Assembly: GCA_900491605.1 (NCBI GenBank)
Contig: UESW01004633.1
Coordinates: forward strand, 351,625-415,624
Origin: Calamus simplicifolius
Taxonomy: Eukaryota > Streptophyta > Magnoliopsida > Arecales > Arecaceae
Length of the DNA stretch: 64,000 bases
Reading direction: 5' to 3'
Shown here in pieces: positions 44,595 to 55,308 of the stretch. Position numbers and translations under genes: made by a program. Under the pieces are notes generated by a model. The model saw only the letters and a list, made by a program, of their open reading frames with translations. It searched no databases and was not told the origin of the DNA. Each line of letters starts with the position of its first letter. Within the stretch, counting starts at the first letter, position 1.

Positions 44595-45437
44595 TGTATG
44601 CATGTCCTATTTATAGGTTTGAAGTGCCTCTTGGAAGTATTTTTACGGGATAGATTTGACTTGATCGGATGCGATCAAGAGACATGAAGAAAGGGGCTTA
44701 TCGACTTTTTACTTGATCGATGCGATCAAGAGACGTGAAGGAAAGGGCTTATCGGCTTTCGATATTCGAATTCATCATTTTGATCTAAAAATCACGCTAT
44801 CTAGACGTTGTTCAGGCTAATCGGTGCATATTTATATGCCGTTCCAAGATTTGATCTGTCGATCAACGATCGGGTACGTATCTATATGCCATTTTGATCT
44901 ACCGATCAGCGATCGAGTATGTATCTATACGCCGTTTTGATCTACTGATCAGCGATCGAGTGCATATCTATATATCGTTTCGATCTACTGATCAGGGTGC
45001 ATGATCATTTTGCCGAGCTATCTGGCCGAACCATCTCACCGAGCCATATGGTCAAGCTATTTCGCCGAGGCAACTGGCCGAGCTATCTCACCAAACCATC
45101 TGATAATGCTCGCCGAGCTATCTTGTCGAACGATTTGGCCGAGCTATCTTGCCGAACCATCTGGTAATGACTTACCATTGACCCTTCATCCGATTGATCT
45201 TTGTTGCAAAGTGTTCCTACAAAGCGACCATGGCGCCTTTCGCATACGCCCGAGCGCAGAGGTGATGCGTAGCCCTCAAGCTCTACTTAAGATGAGCCCA
45301 AATGTATAAGCATGGAAAAAGATTTTATATAAGATGCTTCTATCTTCTTAAAACTTTTCATGTGAGGCTAAAAAGGATATTAATTTTTTATTCAAACCAA
45401 TAGATATAATCCAAGGATTAAAACAACCCATTTTTCA
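44595..45437 (-). repeat. Second copy of the Copia 1 LTR, truncated and decayed
   Basis: Same orientation and sequence family as 33420-34262, including the GCCGAGCTATCT minisatellite (about 45010-45170). It has many C-to-T and G-to-A differences near 45370-45425. Its left edge coincides with the end of the CACTA duplication, so it is probably truncated there. It could be the 5' LTR of Copia 1 or a separate insertion. Confidence 0.65.
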
Positions 45438-45504
45438 ATAATTTTTATATTTGTTTTTACATGCTAGAATTGCTTTACTCTAATGGCAATGCCTTTCACT
45501 CAGA

Positions 45505-45861
45505 GAGCCTACCCCTTTACATAATGATATTGCTAGTGGTACGAGAGTCAGTGACTTAATTGCTCAGGATCGCACTTCCTGGCAAACCTCGCATGTCGCC
45601 ACTCTCTTCGGGGTGGAGCTATCTTGGCGTATTCTTTCCATCCCTCTTATATCGGACTGTGCTGCGAACATTAGACTTTGGAGGAGATCCTATACAACTC
45701 GTATTCCGATTAGGGATCTTATACATGAGTACAGGCCACAGTCTAGGCATGTGCTGGACGTCTCTTGGATTTGGAAGCTACCCATTCACCACAGAGTGCA
45801 GCTGTTCATTTGAAAGTTGGCTTGGGACCACCTNCTGCTCCTAGACAGCTCAGCCTTTACC
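45505..45861 (+). pseudogene. LINE ORF2 scrap (zf-RVT region)
   Basis: Reading + gives SGTRVSDLIAQD, then LWRRSYTTRIPIRDL and WIWKLPIHHRVQLFI, collinear with the region before the zf-RVT cysteines in LINE 1 (about 4850-5130). A stop follows LFI and a single undetermined base lies at 45834. Neither end shows a poly(A) or duplication, since the piece is bounded by the LTR copy on the left and by the Copia 2 insertion on the right. It marks LINE 5, older than Copia 2. Confidence 0.82.
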
Positions 45862-45866
45862 CCAAG

Positions 45867-46288
45867 TATTAAATTTAAGTTTTGTTTTTAATACCTTTTT
45901 TTGTGAAGATTATTCACTTTATATAAAAATTATTGAACTAATTACAAGGCTAAAAATCAGTCATTACATAAGATACACATGATTATATAAGATAAGAATA
46001 AATGTCTATCAATTCTATGCATATATACAATATACTCTACACTTATAGCAATGATGCTGATTTTCTGCCTAAACAATTCTCCCCTTGAAGCGCCCTTAGT
46101 TAGCCAATTTGAATTTCAAAATTTAAATTCAAAACTTCCGCTTAACTGGTCCTTTGGCTCGCCAAATTAGTCATGAAATCTGTCATTTTTGCATATCAAA
46201 TCAGCCTTGGAATCTGTCATTTTGAGCATCAAATCAGCCTTGGAATTTATCATTTCTGCTCCCTGACTAGCTATTAATTCTACTAATA
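45867..46288 (-). repeat. Copia 2 3' LTR, 422 bp
   Basis: Longer than the other LTR by a roughly 34-base duplication of the AATCAGCCTTGGAATCTGTC phrase (about 46198-46235). It reads TATTAAATTTAAG at its outer end where the 5' LTR has TGTCAAATTTAGG, showing transition decay. Confidence 0.92.
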
Positions 46289-46294
46289 TCCCCC

Positions 46295-49200
46295 TCAAAT
46301 TGATGCTGGGCGATTGAGAAGCATCAATTTATCAATTAAGAACTGATGTCGGGGACGAGAGAGAGCCTTAGTGAAGACATCAGCAGTTTGGTGTTCAGTA
46401 AAAATGTGTGGAAGAGTAATCTCCTGACGAGCAAAAGCTTCACGAATGGAATGACAATCCACTTCAATATGTTTGGTGCGCTCATGAAAAATAGGATTGG
46501 CAGCAATTTGAATAGCACTGGTATTATCAGCATGAAGAGGAGTACGAGTAAGCTGTGGAACACTAAGTTCGCCTAACAACCCTCGAAGCCATATAATTTC
46601 AGAACAAGCAGACGATATAGCCCGATATTCAGACTCGGTGGATGACTTCGATACACGAGCCTGCTTCTTACTCTTCCAAGAAATGAGAGCGTTGCCAAGA
46701 AACATACACCAACCCGTAACAGAACGATAGTATCCGCACAACCAGCCCAGTCGGCATCACTAAAACCCTTCAACTATAAAGAATTCTCAGAGGAAAAAAA
46801 TAAGCCACGACCAGATGTCCTTTTGAGATATCGAAGAAGACGACGGACAGCGGCCAAATGTGTCTGGCAAGGAGCCTGCATAAACTGACTGACCTGCTAA
46901 ACAACAAACGAAATATCAGGTCGAGTAATGGTCAAATAATTCAAACTGCCCACCAGCTGCCGATACATTGAAGGATCAGATAAGAGATCACCATCCGTCT
47001 GATGCAATTTTAAATTGACCTCCATAGGTGTAAGAACCAAATTTGCGTCTTGAAGGCCTGCTAAAGAAAGAAGTTCTTGGGTGTACTTATGCTGATGTAA
47101 GAGCATGCCATTTGGGCAATGGTGAACCTCCAGTCTAAGAAAATACCTCAGTGGACCAAGATTTTTCATATGAAATGAAGATTTGAGACGCTGTTGGAGT
47201 TGCTCAATTAACTGAAGATCAGATCCAGTAATCACAATATCATCGACATACACAAGAAGTATAACAATCCCAAGGCTAGTCTTGCGAAAGAATAGAGAGG
47301 AGTCATACTGACTCTGAGAAAAAGTGAAATCCAGTAGAGTAGTACGAAACTTCTCAAACCATGCCCGCAGTGCCTGCTTCAAACCATACAGAGATCGCTT
47401 TAAGCGACAAACCTCAACAGAAGAGGAAGGAAACAAGCCAGGAGGAGGAGACATAAATATTTCTTCCTTCAGATCACCATGTAGAAATGCATTCTTCACA
47501 TCCATCTGGTGAAGCGACCATCCTTTCGAAACAGCAATGGCCATGATAGTGCGGATAGTAGTCATTTTGGCAACGGGAGCGAATGTTTCCTCATAATCAA
47601 GCCCATACTCCTGTCTATTCCCGAGTGCTACTAGACGAGCTTTATATCTTTCAATAGATCCATCAGCACGTAGCTTGATGGTGTAGACCCATTTACACCC
47701 AATAAGTTTAACTCCAGCAGGACAAGGGACGATGTCCCAAGTGTGATTGTCCTGAAGAGCCTGAATTTCATCCTGCATAGCTTGGCGCCAACACTCTTGA
47801 GTAGAAGCCTGAGAATAAGACTTAGGCACAAAAGTAGTATCAAGAGTAGCCTGAAGAGCCGAAGAAGAAAAACCATACCAATCTGGGGGCCGGGAAATCC
47901 TAGTAGATCGTCGTGGCTCATGCAAGACAGGATCAGGTGGCGGTTCAGAGGAAGGAAGAGGCAGTGGGCGACGTCGCTGATACACGATATCGGGCTTAGA
48001 AGGAGTATGAGATACATCATCAAATGCAGGAAGTGAAATAGAGGGAGAAACAAGATTAGTACGAGATGGAAAGAAATATTGATTTTCAAAGAAAATCACA
48101 TTGCGAGAAATACGAAGCTTGTTAGCATCCGCATCATAACACACAAATCCTTTATGAGAGTTACTATAACCAAGAAAAGCACACTGAACAGATTGGGCAG
48201 AAAGCTTGTGACGTTCAATGGGAGGTAAATGAACAAAACAAATGCAACCAAATACATGCAAATAATTATAATTAGGAGAAACACCAAACAAACGAGAATA
48301 TGGAGAATCAAGATGCAAGGTAGGAGAAGGTAGACGATTAATCAAAATATACAGCTGTAGATAATGCTTCTACCCAAAATCTAGAAGGTACAGAAGATTC
48401 AAGCATCAATGTACGAACAACATCTAAAAGATGTCTATTCTTACGCTCGGCGATGCCATTTTGTTGAGGGGTGTAAGGACACGAACGTTGAGAAAGAATA
48501 CCCTTCTGTTGGAGAAAAGATTGAAAATCATGAGACATGTATTCTCCCCCAGAATCTGAACGGAAGATCTTAATACAGGTAGAAAATTGAGTTTCTACAT
48601 AGGCAACAAAAGTTTTGAAGGTTGAAAACACATCAGCTTTAGAACGAAGAAAATAGACCCACGTGAAACGACTGTAATCATCAATAAATGTCACAAAATA
48701 TCGGTATTGAGCATGAGAAAGAACAGGACTCATACCCCAAACATCAGAATGAATAATATCAAAGCATGTAGAAGCACGACTACCTTGCAAAGGAAAAGGT
48801 AAAGATTTGCTTTTTCCTAGTTTACAAGGAGCACAATCAAAAGGCAAGGAAGAAAACTCATTTGTATTACTCAAATAACCATGTTTCATAAGATGTGTCA
48901 AAATTACAGAGTTGGGATGACCCAATTTCTTATGCCAAAGATGGCTATTATTATTAGCAATAGCAGAACAACCAACAAAATTTGAACGAGGAACGGAAAA
49001 CGACTGAAGAGGAAAAAGACGTCCCACTTTAGGCCCCTTCGCTATCTCCTGTCCCGACGCTTGATCCTGCACACGACAACCAGAACGATCAAAATGAATA
49101 GAACAATTATCTTCTACTAATTGTCCAACAGAAATGAGATTGGCAGATAAATTAGGAGACACAAAAACATCAGTAAAGGAAGACCCCAGATTTCCAACTG

Positions 49201-50301
49201 CAGTAATGGGAAGAGTACTGCCATCTGCAATCTGAATATGTTGCTGACCATCATACTTACGAACATCTTGTAAAGCTGCCAAACTTCCAGTCATGTGATT
49301 GGAAGCTGCAGAGTCAATTAACCAAGGAGAAGGAAGGAGATGTTTCTTGCCTTGGAGACCAAGAGCAGAAAGGGCAGAAATAATCATCTGTTGAACCTGC
49401 TCGGGCGTAATGTTGGAAGAAGAACTTGGAACTGTGGGCAGAGTGGAAGACATAGGCACAGAAGCAGACTGAACAGCAGTATGAAAAACAGGAGCAGATT
49501 TATTCTGAGGGCGTATACGACAATCCTTAAGGATATGACCCTCCTTCTTGCAATAATTGCAGAATTTCTTGCTGCAATATTTTGCAATATGCCCAATTTC
49601 CTTGCAACTATAACATTGTGGTGGAGATCTAGATCGTCCTTTGCCTTGAGCAGCGTATGCCATATTAACCATCTCAGAACCACCAGTGTTTTGATCAAGG
49701 CCAAGCTGTGAGGCAAGACGCTGTTCTTCACGCAAGAGTTCACCCAAGCAATCCTCCAAAGAGGGGACAGGTGTGCGATTGATTAACCCAGCTCGTGCAC
49801 TTTCAAACTCGGGTCTGAGCTTCATCAAGAATTGATCCCGCTGGCTCTCAGAATGAACCGCTTGTAGTGCTGCCAAAGCTTCTTTGGGAACCTGAGAATG
49901 CACCAATCCAGAATAATCACTCCATAAATTAATAAAACCAGAATAAAATTGCTCAATAGAAAGATTCCCTGGCGATAGTTTCCAATGTCTAACTCCAATT
50001 GAAACTTTCGGGCAGAATTATTTTGATAATAAATTTGCCGAAGGTAATCCCACATTTCCTTAACAGTAGTGAACCTACGAAGATTATTGACCATATGAGG
50101 TTCAACAGAGCTGAGTAGCCAGGAAGCAATTTTAGCATCCTTGCTTTCCCATAAACTAAGCTCCTTGGAATCAGTTGGAGCCTTAGAAGACCCATCCAAA
50201 TGACCCCATAACTCCTTCCCTTTCACAAACATCCTGAACTGGAATTCCCAACTGGTGTAGTTCTTGCCATTAAGGCGAATAATAGAATTTTCTCCAGACA
50301 T
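46295..50301 (-). pseudogene. Copia 2 gag-pol polyprotein, frame-broken
   Basis: Starting at the minus-strand ATG of MSGENSIIRLNGKNY (50301): Gag (to about 49660); two CCHC knuckles, CYSCKEIGHIAKYC and CNYCKKEGHILKDC (49530-49620); protease LIDSAASNHMTG (49310-49330), where the usual DSG reads DSA; the GAG-pre and integrase zinc region (LWHKKLGH, CAPC); integrase core with HSDVWG, FIDDYSR and NGIAERK (48430-48770); reverse transcriptase with KWVYTIK and YVDDIVITG (47000-47730); and RNase H with STESEYRA and HADNTSAIQ (46295-46741). Frame breaks occur near 49850-49980, 48340, 46900 and 46740-46780. Whether DSA is this lineage's norm or a mutation needs alignment. It copies and integrates its own RNA when intact; this copy is not. 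Confidence 0.92.
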
Positions 50302-50392
50302 AATAAAAAAATTGACAGAGCAGAGAAATCACAACAGTTACTCTTCAGAATCTATCGACAGCTACCAAGCAACAGAAAAAAAAGATCCGACA

Positions 50393-50530
50393 GTCACCAA
50401 GAAACCCTCAAGAAATCAAGAATTCAAACAAGCCAAGAGAAAACCACGAAAATAATTTGTGGTCACCAAGAAACCCTCAAGAAATCAAGAATTCAAACAA
50501 GCCAAGAGAAAACCACGAAAATAATTTGTG
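50393..50530 (-). repeat. Perfect 69-bp tandem duplication in the Copia 2 leader
   Basis: GTCACCAAGAAACCC starts at 50393 and 50462, and the 69 bases are repeated without visible differences up to the primer-binding site. It lies between primer-binding site and gag on the minus strand. Confidence 0.93.
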
Positions 50531-50542
50531 GCTCTGATACCA
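50530..50542 (-). promoter_or_regulatory. Copia 2 primer-binding site
   Basis: Minus-strand TGGTATCAGAGCC directly adjoining the 5' LTR, complementary to initiator methionine tRNA. Confidence 0.95.
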
Positions 50543-50930
50543 TGTCAAATTTAGGTTTTGTTCTCAATACCCTTCTTGTGAGGGTTGCTCACTTTATATA
50601 AAGTTGTCGGACTAATTACAAGGCTAAAAATCAGCCATTACATAAGATACACATGATTATGTAAGGTAAGAATAAATGTCTATCAATTCTATGCATATAT
50701 ACAATATACTCTACACTTATGGCAATGATGCTGATTTTCTGCCTAAACAATTCTCCCCTTGATGCGCCCTTAGTTAGCCAATTTGAATTTCAAAATTTAA
50801 ATTCAAAACTTCCGCTTAACTGGTCCTTTGGCTCGCCAAATTAGTCATGAAATCTGTCATTTTTGCATATCAAATCAGCCTTGAAATCTACCATTTCTGC
50901 TCCCTTGACTAGCTGTTAATTCTACTAATA
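50543..50930 (-). repeat. Copia 2 5' LTR, 388 bp
   Basis: Matches the 3' LTR. The inner end reads TGTCAAATTT on the plus strand; the outer end is CTAATA before CCAAG. Confidence 0.93.
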
Positions 50931-50935
50931 CCAAG

Positions 50936-51400
50936 CATCCCCAGCTCCAACATCCCCAGGTCTAATCCCAGACACTCCCGACGGTCCCAGTCCTCTTCGA
51001 TCTCATCCGACACCATCCCAAGCACGAGGCAGCGATCAGCCCCTGAACGACTCCCGACAACCCGAATCCAAGCTTTGGGTCTATCTCGGTATTGGCCCAG
51101 CTGCGTCCCGAACTCCTGACTCTGGGCAGCCGACTCTGAGCCTTCTTTGAGATCCTCTCCCTCCAACGGAGCTTTAACGGGAGGGTAAGATAACAAAGCA
51201 GCATTTAGTCGAGGCCACAGAGACCCAACTATCCCTCATTGAAAACGAAGAGATCGTCGTGCTCCTCCGCCTGACTCTGGTGACCAGAAGCCAGTGATCC
51301 GAGCTGTAACAGCCACCCATGTCCTGCAAGGAGGAGGACGTGTCAGGCACGTGCGTAACAGCCACCCACATCCTGTAGCAGCTGTCCAAACCAAGCAACA
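50936..51400. other. GC-richer segment, origin unclear
   Basis: Continues from the Copia 2 target site. It has open frames on both strands but no recognised protein. A CAGCCACCCATGTCCTG phrase recurs near 51309 and 51360. It may belong to the same LTR element as 51401-51830. Confidence 0.35.
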
Positions 51401-51830
51401 CCTACCACGATCACCCACTCTAGCGGGACATGACCTGCAGCCTTAACATGTCACATGTAGGCAGCTCCACTATTGCTACCATCAATAAATGCTCTAACAA
51501 GTGGCTACACCCTAGCTGACAGACTCTCAGCGTCAATAAAATGGGTAAGAGGGACCTTCGACAGGTAACTAACTCACTGCACTCCTAAACACTCATTCTT
51601 GCTCACAGAGAGAGCTTTAAGCCTCTCTCTTTCTCTTTCGAGCTTTCTCAAGCTCACGGCTGTTGCCTAAAGCACTGACATGGGCGTTGAAGGATCCCCA
51701 CCAAAATCTTCAGTCCATGAGATTTTTTGCATGCTTTTGATATAGAGAGGATCACCGGAAGATTCTGGGCTCACTGGAAGAGGCGATCGGATGCTCGCGG
51801 ATGTTCGAGGATGATGATTTGGCGTCAATA
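51401..51830 (+). repeat. 3' part of a Ty3/Gypsy LTR
   Basis: Ends GGCGTCAATA just before a GATTGGCGCGCCAGGTAGG primer-binding region. An AATAAA at 51484 and a leader rich in CTCTCTCTTTC precede it. The 5' boundary was not found. The end resembles that of the LTR at 53616-55287 (GGGCGTCATCA, then GATTAGCGCGCCAGG). Confidence 0.6.
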
Positions 51831-51850
51831 GATTGGCGCGCCAGGTAGGA
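51831..51850 (+). promoter_or_regulatory. Gypsy-type primer-binding region
   Basis: TTGGCGCGCCAGGTAGGAGG, the form seen again at 55288-55310. The exact tRNA primer was not determined. Confidence 0.6.
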
Positions 51851-53615
51851 GGGCAGAGCAATGGATCATCAGCAATGTTAGCTTGCAGATCCTCATTCCC
51901 CTTAGATCAAAATGGTGGATCAAAAAGATGGTGATGGCAAGAGCCCAAGAAGCTTCCGCCAGTCATGCTGGGGGGCACCCTCAATGAGCTAAGCAACCAA
52001 ATGCCAGCTCTCTGCTCCACCACTGTCACCACTTCAAGCCACTCAAGCGAACCAGCTCACCGCCATCACTCAACAAGAGTGCTACGAAAGCTAAGTACAC
52101 TATGCTTAGACAAAATACTTTCTTTCATTGATACTTAAAAATGTCATGCAGCAAAGACCGACTCCAGCGTTGGCACAAAGACCAACTCCAGCATCGGCAA
52201 CAAAGACTGGCCCAGCGTTGGCACAAAGACAAAGGCTCCCAAGCATGGTCCCATCCTAGCAACTCTCGGATCACCCTTCGGGGTTCAAAAGGCTTTCGAG
52301 CATGATCACAGCACCCTTGGGTCACCCTCCGAGGTTCAAAAGACTCTCAATAGCCTCAACTGCATCATCACAACCTCAACGACTTCATTTCTGCCTCAGC
52401 AGCTCAATTCTGCCTTAGCGACCAACGATCAACTGGAAAGACTGACTCCAGCAGCATCGGTAACAAAGACCAACACCAGTGCCGGCATCAACTTAGCCTC
52501 AAGAGCTTTGTCAGCCTTAACGACATCGTTAGTCTCAATGGCTTCATCCCTGTCTCGGCGGCTTCAACTCTGTCTCAGCGGCCAACGGCCAATCGAGCAG
52601 CCATTCCCAGACTTCACATCAAAAGAAAACGGCACCTGATGACTCTCAACTCTCAGGCCACCCTTTGAGGTTAAAAGGCACCTGACGACTCTCAACTCTC
52701 AGGTCATTCTTCGGAGTTCAAAGGCACCTGACGACTCTCAACTCTCATGTCACCCTTCGGGGTTAAAAGGCATCTGAATACTCTCAACTCTCAGGTCACC
52801 CTTCGGAGTTTAAAAGGACCCTGAGCATGGTTCCAACACCCTCAAGTCATCCTTCGAGGTTAAAGGCTCCCGAGCATGGTCCCATTCCAACGACTCTCAG
52901 GTCACCCTTCGGGGTTTAAAAAGACCCTAAGCATGGTTCCAACACCCTCAGGTCACCCTTCGGAGTTAAAGGCTTCCGAGCATGGTCCCATCCCAGCAAC
53001 TCTCGGGTCACCCTTCGGGGTTTAAAAAGACTCTGAGCATAGTTCCAACCCTCAGATCACCCTCTGGGGTTAAAGGATCCTGAGCATGATCCCATCCCAG
53101 CGACTCTTAGGTCATCCTTCGGAGTTCAAAAGACTCTTGGCAGCCTCAACAGCTTCATCTTAGCCTCAACGACATCTTCACAACCTCAACGGCTTCATCT
53201 CAGCCTCAGCAGCATCTTCACAGCCTCAACAGCTTCATCTCAACCTCAGCAGCTTTATCACAGCCACAACGGCTTCACTTTAGCCTCAGCGGCTCTAACT
53301 CTACTTCAACAACCAATGGCCAATCAAGTAAGACCTTTGTTTAAATTATACACTTACAAAATATTGCTGGTCACTTTCATCCATCCAAGAAGAAGCCCTA
53401 AGATAACTCAAGTTGGGAGAGATCAACTTTCTAACTCACAGTTGATGGGCACCCACTTCTATACTTCAAGGCAGACGAAAGAGAAAGATCCCTCCAAAAG
53501 GAATCAGACCAAAGCAAGCAAGAAAAGACAAGTGCAAAGATCAAGAATTCTACACTTCTGTCACTTGGCGGATGCAAGGCACACGATCGCATAAGTCAGA
53601 AGTGTGAGGGGCATC
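51851..53615 (+). mobile_element. Gypsy internal remnant with minisatellites
   Basis: A short gag-like leader (ATGGTGGATCAAAAAGATGG near 51911) is followed by repeats rather than coding sequence. At 52625-53125 there are units with CTCTCAACTCTCAGGTCACC and CTTCGGGGTT, and at 52360-52580 and 53130-53310 units of about 30 bases built on CAGCCTCAACGGCTTCATCT. Near 53600 a purine-rich AGAAGTGTGAGGGGCATC stands directly before an LTR start, like a polypurine tract. No pol domains remain. This may be a deletion derivative or a non-autonomous large element. Confidence 0.55.
52625..53125 (+). repeat. Minisatellite with CTCTCAACTCTCAGGTCACC units
   Basis: Units of about 47 bases at the left, turning into longer alternating units with CCTGAGCATGGTTCC and CCCGAGCATGGTCCC phrases on the right. 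Confidence 0.8.
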
Positions 53616-53892
53616 TGATGGGGCCAGTGACCCTACGGGCTACGATGATCGCATCTAGCCTCGACCACTTAGCCTCGGCCCTCAGCCACTCGGCTTCAGT
53701 GTTCATCAACTTTCGATAGCTTCATCATTTCTTGGCATTTAACATGAAGATGGCATTTAATTGGGAGGAGAACGTGGGTTCTAGGGGAGAACGTGGCATT
53801 TGACGTGATGTGTCTTACGTTGCATGATGCCATCTGATATGGCTAATGTAGCCCTAAGGGTAATTTCGGCAGAATCAAAGCATGGGTGTGCC

Positions 53893-54640
53893 CCGGCATC
53901 TTCAGGTCTACCGAGTCGGCCCCGACCTTCCTGGTCGGCCCTTCTCGACCCCGACATCTCCAGGTCCGCCGAGTCGGCCCCGACCTTTCCTGGCCGGCCC
54001 TTCTCGGCTCCGGCATCTCCAGGTCCACCGAGTCAGCCCTGACCTTTCCTGGTCGGCCCTTCTCGGCCCCGGCATCTTCAGGTCTGCCGAGTCGGCCCCG
54101 ACCTTTCCTGGCCGGCCCTTCTCGGCCCCGGCATCTCCAGGTCCATCGAGTCGGCCTTGACCTTTCCTGGTCGGCCCTTCTCGGCCCCAACATCTCCAGG
54201 TCTGCCAAGTCGGCCCTGACCTTTCCTGATCGGCCCTTCTCGGCCCCGCATCTCCAAGCCCGCCGAGTCGGCCCTGACCTTTCCTGGCCAGCCCTTCTTG
54301 GCCCCGGCGTCTCCAGATCCACCGAGTCAGCCCCGACCTTTCTTGGTTGGCCCTTCTTGGCCCCAGCATCTCCAGGTCCGCCGAGTTGGCCCCGACCTTT
54401 CCTGGTTGGCCCTTCTCGGCCTCGGCATCTCCAGGTCCCCCGAGTCGGCCCCGACCTTTCCTGATCGGCCCTGTCATCTCCAGGTCCATCGAGTCGGCCC
54501 CGACCTTTCCTGGTTGGCCCTTCTCGGCCCCAGCATTTCCAAGTCTGCCGAGTTGGCCCGACCCTTCCTGGTCGGCCCGTCTTGGCCCCATCGTCTCCAG
54601 GTCCACCGAGTCAGCCTTGACCCGGCACGTCCTGGTCGGC
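53893..54640. repeat. 59-bp minisatellite in the Gypsy LTR, about 12 units
   Basis: Unit: CATCTCCAGGTCCGCCGAGT, then CGGCCCCGACC, TTTCCTGG and TCGGCCCTTCTCGGCCC. Variants differ at a few positions. Because stops are rare in this GC-rich unit, long open frames appear on both strands (for example 53908-54642, -), but they are repeat artefacts. Confidence 0.95.
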
Positions 54641-55000
54641 AAGGTCGGCCCCGGCCACCCTTGGCCGACCCAGATAAGCTTCAGCTCCCCCGAGAGAGTC
54701 GAGACTTTCTGGTTTTCTCCAAACCTGCCCCAACACGGCCCTGGTAGCTCGGGATGCTACCTCTTTGACCCGTGCCACCTAACAATGCCAGATCCAACTA
54801 CCCACTGGCCACGTTGCTGATGGGACTGGACCCAACTATCCAACAGCCCCGCTAGCTGATGGGACGTAGCCCACCAACCGCCACTTTCTCCCTTTCCGAT
54901 GAGACATGACCCACCAACTAGCGCAAACTCACGCAACTCCCAAGAACTCCACGGACATTCCCTCCTCACAGAATCCCACGTATCATGCCAGGGTCAACCC

Positions 55001-55010
55001 CTATAAAAAG
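55001..55010 (+). promoter_or_regulatory. LTR TATA box
   Basis: CTATAAAAAG, 290 bases before the LTR end. Confidence 0.65.
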
Positions 55011-55308
55011 GTGAATCCACTCAATAAATGGGTATGCACGATAATCCCCGAAAAATCACTATCTTGAACCCAGAAAGAACTATCTTCTCCTCTGGAGTAC
55101 CCTTTCATCTAAAAAGAGCTCATTCGAGCTCCTCTTCGGCTGTGACCTCAATTGTTAACTTTGACGTCGGAGGGTCCCACCGGAGAATCCTCTCTGGTCC
55201 TGGGACTTCTTTGCAGGTAACCTGGTGAAGAGGAGCCTAGAGAATCTATCCGTTCCCGATGTGCAGATCAGTGATTGGGCGTCATCAGATTAGCGCGCCA
55301 GGTAGGGG

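Larger units (their letters stand above)
45867..50930 (-). mobile_element. Nearly complete Ty1/Copia retrotransposon (Copia 2), 5,064 bp
   Basis: Two LTRs (45867-46288 and 50543-50930) face the same way on the minus strand, with CCAAG target duplications outside (45862-45866 and 50931-50935). A primer-binding site adjoins the 5' LTR (50530-50542) and a polypurine tract (TTGAGGGGGATA on the minus strand) adjoins the 3' LTR near 46290. Gag, protease, integrase, reverse transcriptase and RNase H are all present with only a few frame breaks, so this is one of the younger insertions. Confidence 0.95.
53616..55287 (+). repeat. Ty3/Gypsy LTR, 1,672 bp, with internal minisatellite
   Basis: Begins TGATGGGGCC and ends GGGCGTCATCA, giving the inverted ends TGATG...CATCA. 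It is preceded by a polypurine-like tract and followed by the GCGCGCCAGGTAGGGGG primer-binding region and a gag gene. A TATA box (CTATAAAAAG, 55001) and AATAAA (55024) mark the U3/R region. Confidence 0.8.

Noticed and set aside
53893..54640. CRISPR-like array of direct repeats
   Set aside because: Units are contiguous without unique spacers, and the setting is a plant LTR.
53908..54642. Long minus-strand frame (244 codons) and plus-strand frames over the same region
   Set aside because: They are by-products of the GC-rich 59-base minisatellite, open on both strands at once.
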